Assembly: GCA_015680635.1 (NCBI GenBank)
Contig: JAABOA010000938.1
Coordinates: 1-10,579, forward strand
Source of the DNA: Lunasporangiospora selenospora
Taxonomy: Eukaryota > Mortierellomycota > Mortierellomycetes > Mortierellales > Mortierellaceae
Length of the DNA: 10,579 bases
Direction: 5' to 3'
Of this stretch, positions 1 to 9,059 are shown one piece after another; position 1 is the first letter of the stretch, and every line of letters starts with the position of its first letter. The notes below the pieces were generated by a model, which ran no database searches, had not been told where the DNA came from, and saw nothing but the letters and a program-made list of their open reading frames with translations. Made by a program: the position numbers and the translations under genes.

Positions 1-1
1 C

Positions 2-51
<50 letters not shown>
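1..51. repeat. (CAA)17 trinucleotide microsatellite
   Basis: Seventeen perfect CAA units start at the first base, followed by CAG at 52-54. The tract touches the window edge, so its true length is unknown. It could code for Gln, Asn or Thr depending on frame, but the CAA (Gln) frame meets a stop near base 100 and no frame here clearly matches the start of the channel gene downstream. It may be untranslated, intronic or in an upstream exon. A microsatellite at a contig edge is a common place for short-read assembly to stop. Confidence 0.95.
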
Positions 52-53
<2 letters not shown>

Positions 54-272
54 GAATTATCAACCCCAGTGTACATATTCGATATGCACAGCCCGACAGT
101 GAAAGACGGGATGGGAAGATTGCGCATATTAAGCATATGCCCCATTGGGAGAGCAATATATCTTTTATATGTCCGAGAACAGACACACAGCATGCGGTTG
201 CACAGGATCAAGTACTCCCTTTGGCTATCGTACTCACATCCATCCCCTCTCTTTTATTCGTGATCATCATAG

Positions 273-3184
273 AGTCCGGTCCCCAGAACTGCCCCCAGGC
301 ATCTTCAACTGGATCACAGCCTCGTTCAGGGCCACAGACTCGGAAATCCTCGAAAAGATTGGACTGGACGCGTACATGTTCCTGCGTTTTCTCCGCATGT
401 CCTCGTAAGTTGGCCTTTTTTATTTTATTTTGGCACGCCATAACACCACGCTAGTACGCTCTTTCCTAATCCCCCTAATCTTTTGCTTATCCATGTGTAT
501 GTGACCACTTTTTTGCGTATGCTCCTCGGGGGAACGACTTGCAGATATTTCTTTTGGTTTTGTGCCCTTCTCGCCATCCCAATCTTGATACCAATCAATG
601 TCATCAACGGAAACGAATCTGAGGGCTCTCTACAGAACATGACCATCGGCAACATCAAGGAGCCATGGCGCCTCTGGTTTCCACTAATCTTCACCTATGT
701 ATTTTGCCGTAAGTGAATCCATTCTTGTCTCCCATGCTGCTGGGTATCTCACTCATTTTCTACGTTCTATACGTTATTTAGACCGCCGAATTTACTCTTC
801 AATGTTAACGGATACTCCTCCTAACCCCAGCGTATTCATCTCCTATCCCCTTTAGTAACAATTATTGGACTCTTGTGGAAGGAGATGCAGGAGTATACGC
901 GTCGTCGTCACGCCTACCTAATGAGCGACCAACACGAAAAAACACCCCAGGCCACCACCATTCTTGTCACGGCGATTCCAAAAGGGATTAACACTGAGGA
1001 TTCTCTTTACAACATTTTCAACCGATTCCCTGGCGGTGTAAAAAAGATTTGGCTCAATCGGTATGCAGACCTGTCCCAATTCGAGTTTGTGAGCTACTTG
1101 TTGTTTTTCTTCTTTTTCTTTAGACTATATTTTCTTTAACACGTACCCTGGTCTCTAACGGGAAAAAAAAACAATATAGCGAACCAAAGGATATCGCACA
1201 ACTCTGCAAGGAGCGCGACGAAGTGGTGGTCAAATTGGAGATGGCCGAATACAATTACATCCGCTCGGCTTACGGCAAACCATCCAAGAAACATCCTGGC
1301 CCAAAGGAACCTGTTCGACCTATGGGTAAAATCTCCAAGATCCCTTTCAAAGGCAAAAAAGTGGATCTGATCGACCACTACACGGATCGACTCTGTCAAT
1401 TGAACCATCAAATCGAACAGGCGCAGCAGGTTGGATCGCTCCAATCCCTCAACTCGGCTTTTATCCAGTTCCACAGTCAATTCGGTGCCCACAGTGCTGT
1501 CCAGACGGTCGTCCACCCGAAACCACTCCAAATGAGACCGATGCATGTCGAGATCTCGCCTTTGGATGTAGTCTGGGAAAACATGAGTCTGAATTCCCTG
1601 ATGAGAAAGGGTCGTCGTATGATTATCTTTGCACTCTCAACCGCCATGATCTTGCTCTGGACCATCCCCACGTTCACCATCTCGTCTTTGGCCAACATTT
1701 CAGATATTATCGAGACATTTCCGTTCCTGGGATTTTTGAACAACCTTCCAGACAAGGCTATTGGATTTGTTCAGGGTATCTTTCCTCCACTGCTGCTTGC
1801 CGGTCTGATGGCTCTACTCCCGTTCCTGCTGATGACCATGGCCACCTATGAAGGCCACGTCCGACACAGTGATATTACACAGTCTGTTATGACCAAGTAC
1901 TTTTTCTTTTTGGTCGTCAATGTGTTGTTGATGTCGACTCTTGTCGGAGGATTCTTCAAGACGTTGAGTGAGATCTCGAAAAGCGGATTCAATTTCAGGG
2001 GTATCATCGTTCTTGTCTCTCAGAAGCTGCCCCAGGCGTCTTCCTTCTTTATCACCTACGTCCTGCTCAAGGCTTTGACAGGTCCACCCCTGGAACTCCT
2101 TCAGATCGTTCCTTTGCTCCTCAATTTCTTCTTTACGCACTTGCTGGCCAAGAATCCTCGTCAGATCTGGGATGTCCAGGGCCGACTCATCTCTGTCGAC
2201 TATGGAGTCTTGTTCCCACCCCAGACTTTGATCTTTTCGATTGGAATCGTCTACTCGACCATTGCTCCGTTGATCTTGCCGTTTGTTGCTGTTTACTTTA
2301 CGTTCTTTTACTTTGTCTACCGGCATCAGTTCCTGTACGTGTACCACCAACCGATCGAGACTGGCGGCCTGACCTTCCCGATTGCCGTCCGACAGGTCTT
2401 TACAGGAATTTTCATATCGGAGATTACACTTTTCGGAATGATGTTGTTGAAGATTTCTCAGTTCAACAGTCTGCCCCACGTGATCCTTCTTGCCATCCTC
2501 TTTGGTATCACGGCCCTGGCATTGAGCAACATGAACGAGGCCTTTAAACCTCTAGTGACATTCTTGCCCGTGGCCTTGTTCTCAAAGGATTTGCATATGG
2601 ACAAGGACGGTGTTGTGACAGATGGAGACGAAAACTTGAAGAAAAAGATTGAAGAGACTTTGCGATGGAGCCGGTGGAAACGCTTTGTTTTCGGCAAGGA
2701 GGCACAAGAAGGAGGATCCGAGACCGATGGAAGAACATCGTCTCCAGGGGCTCGAGAGGATATCTCGCTCAACAATCTCTTGCATCATCCCTTGACCATG
2801 TCGCCCAAGGCCATGTCTCCCCCGTCGACTGATACTCCTACCCTAACGCCTCCACCCAAGAGTCTGGATCGGTTCCATTCCATGCCGACGTTTGCGTTTA
2901 GTAAGCAAGAGTATGAGGACCCAGATGACCAGCATCAATTGATGATGATGTCGCCTTTGGAGCACGCTGCGACGACGCCGTCACCAGGCGATAAGATGCC
3001 GTCGGTCCATCTTCGACCAACGCTTTCGCCCTCGGAGAAGCATGCGGTAGATACCAAGAAACAGTCGTTCCATCATTTCTATCATGAGCTCGTGGATGGA
3101 TATGCTGAAGCCGGGTCTCCTCAGACCAGCTCGGCCCATTTGTTTCCTGAGGATTCTCAGACTCATCGTCGACATAATCATCAC

Positions 3185-3216
<32 letters not shown>

Positions 3217-3793
3217 ACAACAGCCGCCGCAGCAACCTAGTCCCGAGTCGACGTTTGTGCATCGACGATCGAGCGTGTCACCCTATGCACGACCCGTCTC
3301 GTATGAGACCCGTCAACATCCTTCGTCTCAATCCAACTCATCTCTTCAGAATGGGAGCCATCCTCATCTATACCAACAGCCGTCTCACGGGAGCCGGAGC
3401 CAAAGCTTTAATCACTCTCCAAGACTTTCACCAGGGCACTACCCGCTTGATCGGCCCGTCTCGTATATGAGTTACGGTAGTGGTGGACTAGAGGGAGAAA
3501 GGAGGACGGGCTCTGGAATTGAGGATCATCAGACCGAGGAAGATGTAGAACTTGAGCACCTCCAGGACCAGGCCTACTGCCACCCGGCCATTTACAGTAC
3601 GCAAAAACCCGTGTGGCTGCCCATGGATGAGCGAGGACTGGTGCAGATCGAGATTGATAGACTTGTGGGCCTTGGTATCCAGGTGGCAACGGATGGTGCA
3701 CGGATGGATACCAAGACAGCCAAGGCTACGGTAGGAGGGATTATCTATGCTCCGGGCGAGGAATCGAAATATCGACTTGAAAGAGGAGAGTAA
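273..3793 (+). CDS. CSC1/OSCA/TMEM63-family (DUF221, PHM7/RSN1) stress-gated cation channel, four exons, 5' end unresolved
   Basis: Model: exons about 273-404, 545-708, 856-1060 and 1180-3793, giving about 1,037 residues without the N-terminus. Family knowledge: these membrane proteins are Ca2+-permeable, osmotically or mechanically gated channels. Exon 1 carries the family segment LPPGIFNWI...GLDAYMFLRFLRMS. Exon 2 gives a hydrophobic segment ending ILIPINVINGN, and the exon 2/3 junction gives another (LWFPLIFTYVFC). Exon 3 begins the cytosolic PHM7_cyt region (ATTILVTAIPKG), which continues in exon 4 after KKIWLNR/EPKDIAQL. The 7TM core runs about 1604-2587 and includes NPRQIWDVQGRL and DYGVLFPPQTL. 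A low-complexity insert rich in Ser, Pro, His and Gln fills about 2600-3570. The tail at about 3574-3780 (YCHPAIY...VWLPMDERG) fits the PHM7_ext family. Every splice site keeps frame. The first transmembrane helix and the start codon are not identified; the exon 1 frame is open back to 127, and an acceptor at 271-272 (catcatAG) is only one option. Confidence 0.94.
405..544 (+). other. Intron 1 of the CSC1-family gene (phase 2)
   Basis: The donor GTAAGT at 405 follows the codon start TC, and the acceptor ttgcAG ends at 544, so a serine codon is rebuilt across the junction. The flanking translations (FLRFLRMS / YFFWFCALL) match the family order. Length 140 nt. Confidence 0.9.
709..855 (+). other. 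Intron 2 of the CSC1-family gene (phase 1)
   Basis: Donor GTAAGT at 709 and acceptor tttAG ending at 855, length 147 nt. A CTAAC branch-point-like motif lies at 821-825, about 30 nt before the acceptor. Splicing joins the two halves of a hydrophobic helix (FTYVFC / TIIGLLW) in frame. Confidence 0.9.
1061..1179 (+). other. Intron 3 of the CSC1-family gene (phase 2)
   Basis: Donor GTATGC at 1061, CTAAC at 1155-1159 and acceptor tatAG ending at 1179, length 119 nt. This donor rebuilds an Arg codon and gives KKIWLNR-EPKDIAQL, as expected for the family's cytosolic domain. The nearby GTGAGC at 1089 would leave the wrong phase. Confidence 0.88.
3185..3223 (+). repeat. CAA/CAG tract coding 13 glutamines in the channel's C-terminal insert
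   Basis: Thirteen consecutive Gln codons, mixed CAA and CAG, follow a His/Asn-rich stretch and are followed by Pro-Pro-Gln-Gln-Pro. The tract lies in frame in the cytosolic low-complexity region between the 7TM core and the conserved tail. Mixed codons suggest some constraint on length compared with a pure repeat. The reverse strand gives a poly-Leu shadow that is not a gene. Confidence 0.93.
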
Positions 3794-4302
3794 AAGATTT
3801 TTTCTTTTTTCTTTTTCGCAACAGCAAGTTGCAAAGATTGGGGGGGGGGAGGCGTTACAACTACTAATGTTGCTGGCTCCAACATTTTTTCATCATCATT
3901 ATCATTGTCATTACCATTGTCATTCAAGTAGACCAGTCCATTATCGTAATAAACTAGACACTCTGTAATAGGAGGGGCTCTTTTGATAGTTGGTGCTGTT
4001 GTTGGCGACACGCTCCCTCGAAGGGATAAAGTGGTGGTGGTGGGAGGGGGTGTAAACCATGTAATTCCTTTCCACCACGGTTATCTTTTGCACAGGAGTT
4101 GGAACCAAAGGCCAGAGGTAGAGGTGGGCACCGATCCATTAGCGCTGATCCATTGTACCATTAATAAAGAGAACACAATGGTGATAAAGTTTGAATATTA
4201 ATCACCCGCGCCTGCGGCACCTTGGCTCTCTTCTGCTTTCCCTTCTTTTTTTTTTCTCTAAAGAAAGAAAAGAAAACAACCCCCCTCCTTGCCATTACCC
4301 TC
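3794..4302. other. Spacer between the channel gene and the first F-box gene
   Basis: No coding signal is seen in this 509-base interval. It contains a G10 run (3840-3849), imperfect CAT/ATT triplet repeats with two copies of CATTGTCATT (3903-3912 and 3915-3924), GTGG-rich sequence near 4030-4050, and pyrimidine and T-rich sequence near 4230-4257 just before the next gene. It should hold the 3' UTR of the channel gene and the promoter of the F-box gene. I see no clear TATA box that I would defend. Confidence 0.6.
3948..3953 (+). terminator. Candidate polyadenylation signal AATAAA for the channel gene
   Basis: A perfect AATAAA lies 155 nt after the channel stop codon. A second AATAAA at 4163-4168 is a possible distal signal. 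Fungal poly(A) sites depend only weakly on this hexamer, so both are candidates only. Confidence 0.45.
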
Positions 4303-7300
4303 ATGATGGAAAACAGCACTACATACAATGCCAATGGCCGAGGTTTGTTCAATGAATTGCCTTCATCATTACATCGACTTGACAATGGAATTCCTTTTCT
4401 CCAAAAAAAATAAAAATATTAAAAATAAAACTAAAACGAAACTGACTACTGCTATGCTCTTGCTCCCCTCCAATCAAAGACCAGCAGCAGCAGCAGCAGC
4501 AAAGACTGCCCGACGAATGTCTTCTCGTCATCATCAAAGAGTTCGAGTCGGATATCCCCATGCTCTATGAATTCTTGACCGTCAGCCGCTTCTTCTTTGA
4601 TGAAGCCCTGAAGCTCCTGGTGGGCTATCCGTCCGAGACTTGGTCATTACTACCTTCAGGCAGAGAAGCAAGGAAACTGCGTCCTAAAGAGCGCTTTATG
4701 GCCCTTGTTCTCCGCTCAGCATTGCAACGCGAGTGGTTGAAACGACAAGGAATCACTGACCAGCAAGGGCTGCAAAGGATTCAAGATGCCCTCAAGGTGC
4801 AAAAAGCGTCTTCGGCAACTCGAGATTCTATCGCACCACAGTCTTTGCAGAGTCTTTTCCCCGGAACTGAATATTTTTCCGACTTGGATTCAATCATGGA
4901 AGAGCATGGGCTAGAACTCTCATACTCCTCTATTATCCCCAGGGAATCGTTTTCTCAGTTGACTACAGTTGACTACTCGGCATACATCGCTTCACTCCTT
5001 ACCGGGGATATTTGTAGGCTTAACCTCGGCCTACTAGTCAAGCTACGACATCCCAAGGAGCCAGGATCTTTGTCAGAGGCCTCTCCAGAGAATGAAGAGG
5101 ACCTGGACGATGGCCCATTCATAAGGACTGCTCGGGTCCTCATTCGATTCCTGCTTCAACATGGGTGTCAACATGTTGTCGATCTTGGATTCGATCTACG
5201 CGAGTCAGCTTACTATGTCCAGTTTGCAACCATGATGCCAAAACTAAGAACCATAGAGATTTACATGACACAGACCTCAGTCCATCGCCACTTTCAAGCG
5301 CTCGAAGCCGCTCGCTTTATTCGCCTGAACCGAGAAGCATTTCCGTCCGACTACCGACTGGGCTTCAGCTTTTCCGCGGGTCATTCTGTATACTCTTTAC
5401 CAAGATATGGTGAAGACGGAACAGACCTACAAGCCTGGCTAAGGAAACGACAGATGTGGAAGACCCATCGCTATCCACTCCATTTATTGTACGACGCGGT
5501 CCGGTACCCAGAATCGATTGATGCGAGTCTCACTCCATTCTTCTATGAAGAGTCGCACTCTATCGAGACCAAGAACCTCAAGCTGTTTGAGGACGAAGAC
5601 AATGATCGCTGGGAAGCTGGTGAGGTCCCGGCAATGGCAGCATTCTTACAGCGCTGTCATGAATTACAAAGTCTTAAAGTCACGGTTGGATACCCTCATC
5701 TGTTTCGATGGATCAGTGACCCTCCAGCCACCATGGATCAGACAGACAAGTCTCGAGTGTTAAAGAGCCAACAACGACCACTCTCTAAACTCTCGACTCT
5801 TGAGCTTTGCTCGAATAGTGAATTCTGGGGATATCTCCAGGCGCTCAATGATGTAGTTGCCGTGTCCGGGGAGAGCCTTGAAATCATTCGGGCCAAGAGT
5901 ACGGTATATGGTGGTATGAGAGATGGTGATTTTCCTCCAGAGTATCAAAGGACGATCCTTTTGAACGACCCCTTCGAGCTTCAAGGCATTCCCAGGGCGA
6001 CCACCATCGGTCTCGAATGGTACCTCCCAAGGGTACACACAATCGAACTCAATTTTGATGGGATTACCACGTTCGGGTCATTTGATCAATGCCCACTTCT
6101 TGAAAAGCTCACGATCGATACCAGATCGAGCACTCTGCAGCTTCCCGGTAATCCTCTTTCTACTCAATCAGATTTTGAGGTAGTCTTGCCACTCTTGCCG
6201 GTTTGGAAACTCCCAAAGCTAGAGCAGCTGGTCCTGAGAGGCACGATCGCGATGCAGTTTGATTTTGAGTCGTTCCGATTTATGAGTAACCTGCAGGATC
6301 TGGTGTTGGACATGGCTCACATGGACTCTATCTATTTTGCAAACAGCTATATGGCCATTTGTCCCACTATTTTGCGATCTGTCGCCGTACGTGTAATGGC
6401 CGTTTTCCTTTTTCTTCTTCTTTGTCTTGCTTCCTTTCCACTTGTGCAAACTATAAACATGGTATGACTCTGACTCTCTCTTTCTCTCTCACTCTCTCTT
6501 TTTTAGGACTCGGCAGAGAGCACCTCGCCGATTCAGGACTCGACAGACAGATTCTATCCTTGGAATTGGGCTTCTGAATCCGTCAACAGTATAGTACTCG
6601 AGGGTTACTTGGCAAACGTATTTCATCTTGAACAACTCGCCGGCTTTCCATCCCTGGACAAACTGGAGCTAAGAAAACCCGAACAGTATTATAATAGCCT
6701 TTTGTGCACACAAACAAAGGCTCTGGCACTGCTCTACGATACCCAGTATCTTGTCCAGGAGCTCTTTGCTTATGATTCTGTACCCAACTTTATACCATTA
6801 TCTTTATCTGCAGTCGAGCCTCACCCACTATCCACCGTGACTGAGCAAACCACAAATGGATCGATCAATCTTCCAGAGAGCCAAGGGGGTGACCGCGACA
6901 CTGTTCCAGAGACACTGGATGAGTCTTGGACCCTACAATCGCCTCAAAGGAGTAGACTTCGACAGCTTGTTTTCACAGACCGATGGGAAAGTCTCTGTCC
7001 TGATGCCTGGAGCCAGCTCTTGGGAAGGTATGCGCCCCATCTCGAGCTGATTACTGGATTCAAAAAACTGGACCCAATAAAGCAGATACAGAACATCGAA
7101 GAGGCATACAGGATCATGGAGAGGGTGAAGAGTGCTCAGGACGGGCCCAATGAAGACGAGAGAAAGAAGTCGGAGGAGGGGTCCGATGCGGACCAGGATG
7201 GCCACTCGTCCGAAAATAATAGTACTACTAGAGTTGGCCTGCTTGTGGTTTTTCCTGTAGGCTCTCCATCCAAGGTCCAACGACGGGAACTGGGGATAAC

Positions 7301-7406
7301 GATGATTGAGCCAAAAGACAAGCATTACTATAGATCCAAACCGGGAAGTCGGGTTTACTGTTTTGCACATTGTCACGCCTACTTTGTTCCTAAACAACTT
7401 TTATAA
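4303..7406 (+). CDS. F-box protein with leucine-rich-repeat-like domain, three exons
   Basis: Model: exons 4303-4342, 4480-6386 and 6507-7406, about 948 residues. After a Gln tract (about residues 15-21) comes an F-box at about 22-62 with RLPDECLLVIIKEFES and FLTVSRFFFDEALKLL. Family knowledge: F-boxes bind Skp1 and place the protein in an SCF ubiquitin ligase, with the rest of the chain choosing the substrate. From about residue 260 to 760 there are irregular leucine-rich segments (PKLRTIEIYM, LSKLSTLELC, LPKLEQLVLRG, FPSLDKLELRK). The C-terminus has a conserved helix (QIQNIEEAYRIMERV), an acidic Glu/Asp/Ser linker and a last SRVYCFAH block. A start at the internal ATG 4560 would cut the F-box in half. 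Two phase-correct starts exist: ATG 4303/4306 with acceptor AAG ending at 4479, or ATG 4328/4334 with acceptor CAG ending at 4484. Both share the donor at 4343. The substrate is unknown. A diverged partial paralogue lies tail to tail at 9060-10542. Confidence 0.87.
4343..4479 (+). other. Predicted intron 1 of the F-box gene
   Basis: Donor GTTTGT at 4343, CTGAC branch-like motif at 4442-4446, C/T-rich tract, then the first AG (caaAG) at 4479, 137 nt. It is inferred because the F-box frame is open upstream to 4446 with no ATG before 4560. An alternative acceptor at 4484 pairs in frame with ATG 4328 or 4334. The donor is weaker than those of the channel gene. Confidence 0.6.
4482..4502 (+). repeat. 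(CAG)6CAA tract, seven glutamines beside the F-box
   Basis: Six CAG and one CAA in the F-box frame directly precede Arg-Leu-Pro-Asp-Glu-Cys. Each CAG is also a potential splice acceptor, so the tract could give several acceptor choices that differ by whole codons. Confidence 0.85.
6387..6506 (+). other. Intron 2 of the F-box gene (phase 0)
   Basis: Donor GTACGT at 6387, a very pyrimidine-rich 3' half with CTGAC near 6470, acceptor ttttAG ending at 6506. Length 120 nt. The joined product CPTILRSVA-DSAESTSPIQD aligns with the paralogue across its own phase-0, 120-nt intron. Confidence 0.9.
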
Positions 7407-7410
7407 TAAA
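7405..7410 (+). terminator. AATAAA overlapping the F-box stop codon
   Basis: The last two bases of the TAA stop (7404-7406) are also the first two of an AATAAA. If this hexamer were used, the 3' UTR would be only a few tens of bases. Another AATAAA at 7876-7881 is an alternative distal signal. Confidence 0.35.
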
Positions 7411-8379
7411 TCGGTGGGGTTTTTTTTAACAAAAAAGAAAAAGAAAGAAGAGGCAAATAGAGTCAATGTAGAGACAATGGAATCGCTCCTTGTGGACAAC
7501 AAAAAAAGAGGTATCAAAGCAGGATTGACTCTGCGATCAATGGACAGATGTTTAGCTCCAGACAGTGCGCCAAGTATTTTCCGCAAGCGCAAGCGCAAGA
7601 ACATGTGTAAAGATCCCCAGGTTTACGATCTGTATTCACCTCGATCCAATCAATAGTCTGCTTAAACAAGCCTCGAGTTGTTGCTCACAGCGCCTTTGGT
7701 GAACTAGCTAGTTCTGCCATTGGAGCAGTATTCCATTCGAAATGGAGACGAATGGCGAAAACTCCCAGTTCTCCTGTTTGAGAAAGTGTGGTAACGGGTA
7801 AGAAAGGTGGTGTTCCTTATTTTGAAACTTTCTTTGTTGAACCGAAATGGTAAAAGCTCTCTGCTCAGGCACGTAAATAAATCCCCTTGACAAGATCAAA
7901 ATCTGTGGGAGAGAGAAAGCGATCCACAACACTCCAACTCTCTCTCGGGAGTCGACTCCACTTTACTCTTTCGTTGCTTGAATGTGAACCCGATGCGTTA
8001 AAATGATTGAAAAAAAAATAGCACAGCGGGATCTAATAAGGGTGGTACGGGCACCTATTTGATTGGCAGCGCGAGCTTTTGGTCTGACTGGAATCTGTGC
8101 CTAGTTCATTGACCGGAACCGAGGTCAAAGACAGCCATGGAGAGTTGATATGAGTTTTATCTCAGAGTTGATGAAATTTTGCTGTCCCGGAAACTGGGCA
8201 TATTTGTTTTGAGATGATTTGGTAACCTTTTTCTGCTTTTTGCGAAAAGAAATTGGTAAGAGGAGTGTATGAATGAGATAGGGGGCGAAGAGAGAGAGAG
8301 AGAGAGAGAGTAACAATGGTGATTTCGATGACCGAGGCTAGAAGTTGAACTGTGTCCAGATATCAGTAAAGTACGTACT
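7407..8379. other. Non-coding interval downstream of the first F-box gene
   Basis: No convincing gene is seen in 973 bases. It starts with T8 and A-rich runs (7420-7450), has a threefold CGCAAG repeat at 7582-7599, an AATAAA at 7876-7881 and the GA repeat listed separately. Short open frames here lack recognisable domains and are mostly low complexity. Confidence 0.6.
8289..8310. repeat. (AG)11 dinucleotide microsatellite
   Basis: Eleven perfect AG units in non-coding sequence. On the minus strand it reads as a Leu/Ser repeat in a short open frame, which I regard as a shadow. Confidence 0.93.
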
Positions 8380-8714
8380 TCATATGAACAATCCGTACAA
8401 ATATCGTTCGACTACCGCAACTACTCGCTCCTTTGTCTCCTCGGCTTCTATGGACTCTGCAACTACAGTCGCGTTGATGCGAGAGGAAAGAGCTTTTTCT
8501 TTCACACCTTTTTTCAACCTCTCCCATTCCCTTATCCTCCATCCTCTTTCATCTCTTCAAAAGCTTGAGCTCGATATGATAACCAATCCAGGCCGATCCT
8601 GTTGACAACGATAGCCACCATCTCCCTCAAGTCGGCAATATTAATCGTATAATTCGACTTGCTCTCAGCTGATAATCCTTCGTTGTGGATTCTCCTATGA
8701 GCACATCGGTTCAT
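8380..8714 (-). pseudogene. Coding-like stretch of about 110 residues broken by one frameshift; family not recognised
   Basis: On the minus strand, a frame from ATG 8714 reads through DLREMVAIVVNRIGLDWL and RAQAFEEMKEDGG and stops at 8532-8534. The frame one base away opens just before that stop (RIREWERLKKGVKEKA) and continues through SRINATVVAESIEAEE and RVVAVVERYLYGLF to a stop at 8380-8382. Both halves look like amphipathic helical protein with balanced composition, unlike the surrounding non-coding sequence, and they meet near 8532-8540. The total of 335 nt is one short of a whole number of codons. This could be a decayed gene, one with a sequencing error, or chance. A stop lies immediately upstream of the ATG in frame. 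I do not recognise the family. Confidence 0.4.
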
Positions 8715-9059
8715 CTAAGCGAGATCATTCTGAAGCCTCTCTGAATAGCAAACGCCAACTCTGTACGACTCATTAATGTCAACTATCAACTACTCTAAAT
8801 ACCGTGGTTCATTATGCCTCGATCTATCAAGCCTTTCTATTTTTTTGATAACCACTCTCCAACTACAAAAAAACGAGATATCATCTTGAGAGCAGAGTGG
8901 CAACACGTCTTTTGACAAAATTGGGGTCTGTTGATTTCTTGACACCTTTAAATGATGTGCAAACAAACTTGCACAGCTATGGTGACACCCATTGTCCGTT
9001 CCGTATTCCTTCTTTTGACTAAGCTCGCCATTGGTCCCACTCATTGCCCATGCTGGTTC
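8715..9059. other. Spacer downstream of the second F-box gene
   Basis: These 345 bases separate the stop of the minus-strand F-box gene from the frameshifted stretch. They should include its 3' UTR. Short open frames occur on both strands, but none shows a domain or continuity with its neighbours. No AATAAA on the minus strand stands out close to the stop. Confidence 0.5.

Noticed and set aside
1089-1179. Donor GTGAGC at 1089 for the channel's third intron
   Set aside because: It leaves phase 0, while exon 4 needs two bases from upstream, and it adds residues not expected in the family. GTATGC at 1061 fits both phase and homology.
1814-2479. A 221-codon open frame on the minus strand
   Set aside because: It lies wholly antisense to the conserved 7TM core of the channel gene, is charged and shows no domain. 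It is explained by codon composition of the sense gene.
4560-6467. Single-exon gene starting at ATG 4560 and ending at 6467
   Set aside because: The start splits the F-box, and the last codons read through intron 2 (hydrophobic LFLLLC stretch) instead of continuing to the conserved exon at 6507.
7306-7656. A + strand open frame of 116 codons overlapping the end of the first F-box gene
   Set aside because: It overlaps the conserved C-terminus in another frame, then runs through Lys-rich poly(A) sequence. No domain or start context supports it.
8369-8380. 12-bp perfect palindrome AAGTACGTACTT as a possible operator
   Set aside because: It is a single short palindrome in eukaryotic sequence with no partner copy or promoter nearby; chance is enough to explain it.
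7407-9059. Possible transposon or tRNA gene in the convergent spacer
   Set aside because: I found no transposase motif, terminal inverted repeats or target-site duplication, and no paired A-box and B-box or cloverleaf. The stretch looks like ordinary spacer with one decayed coding fragment.
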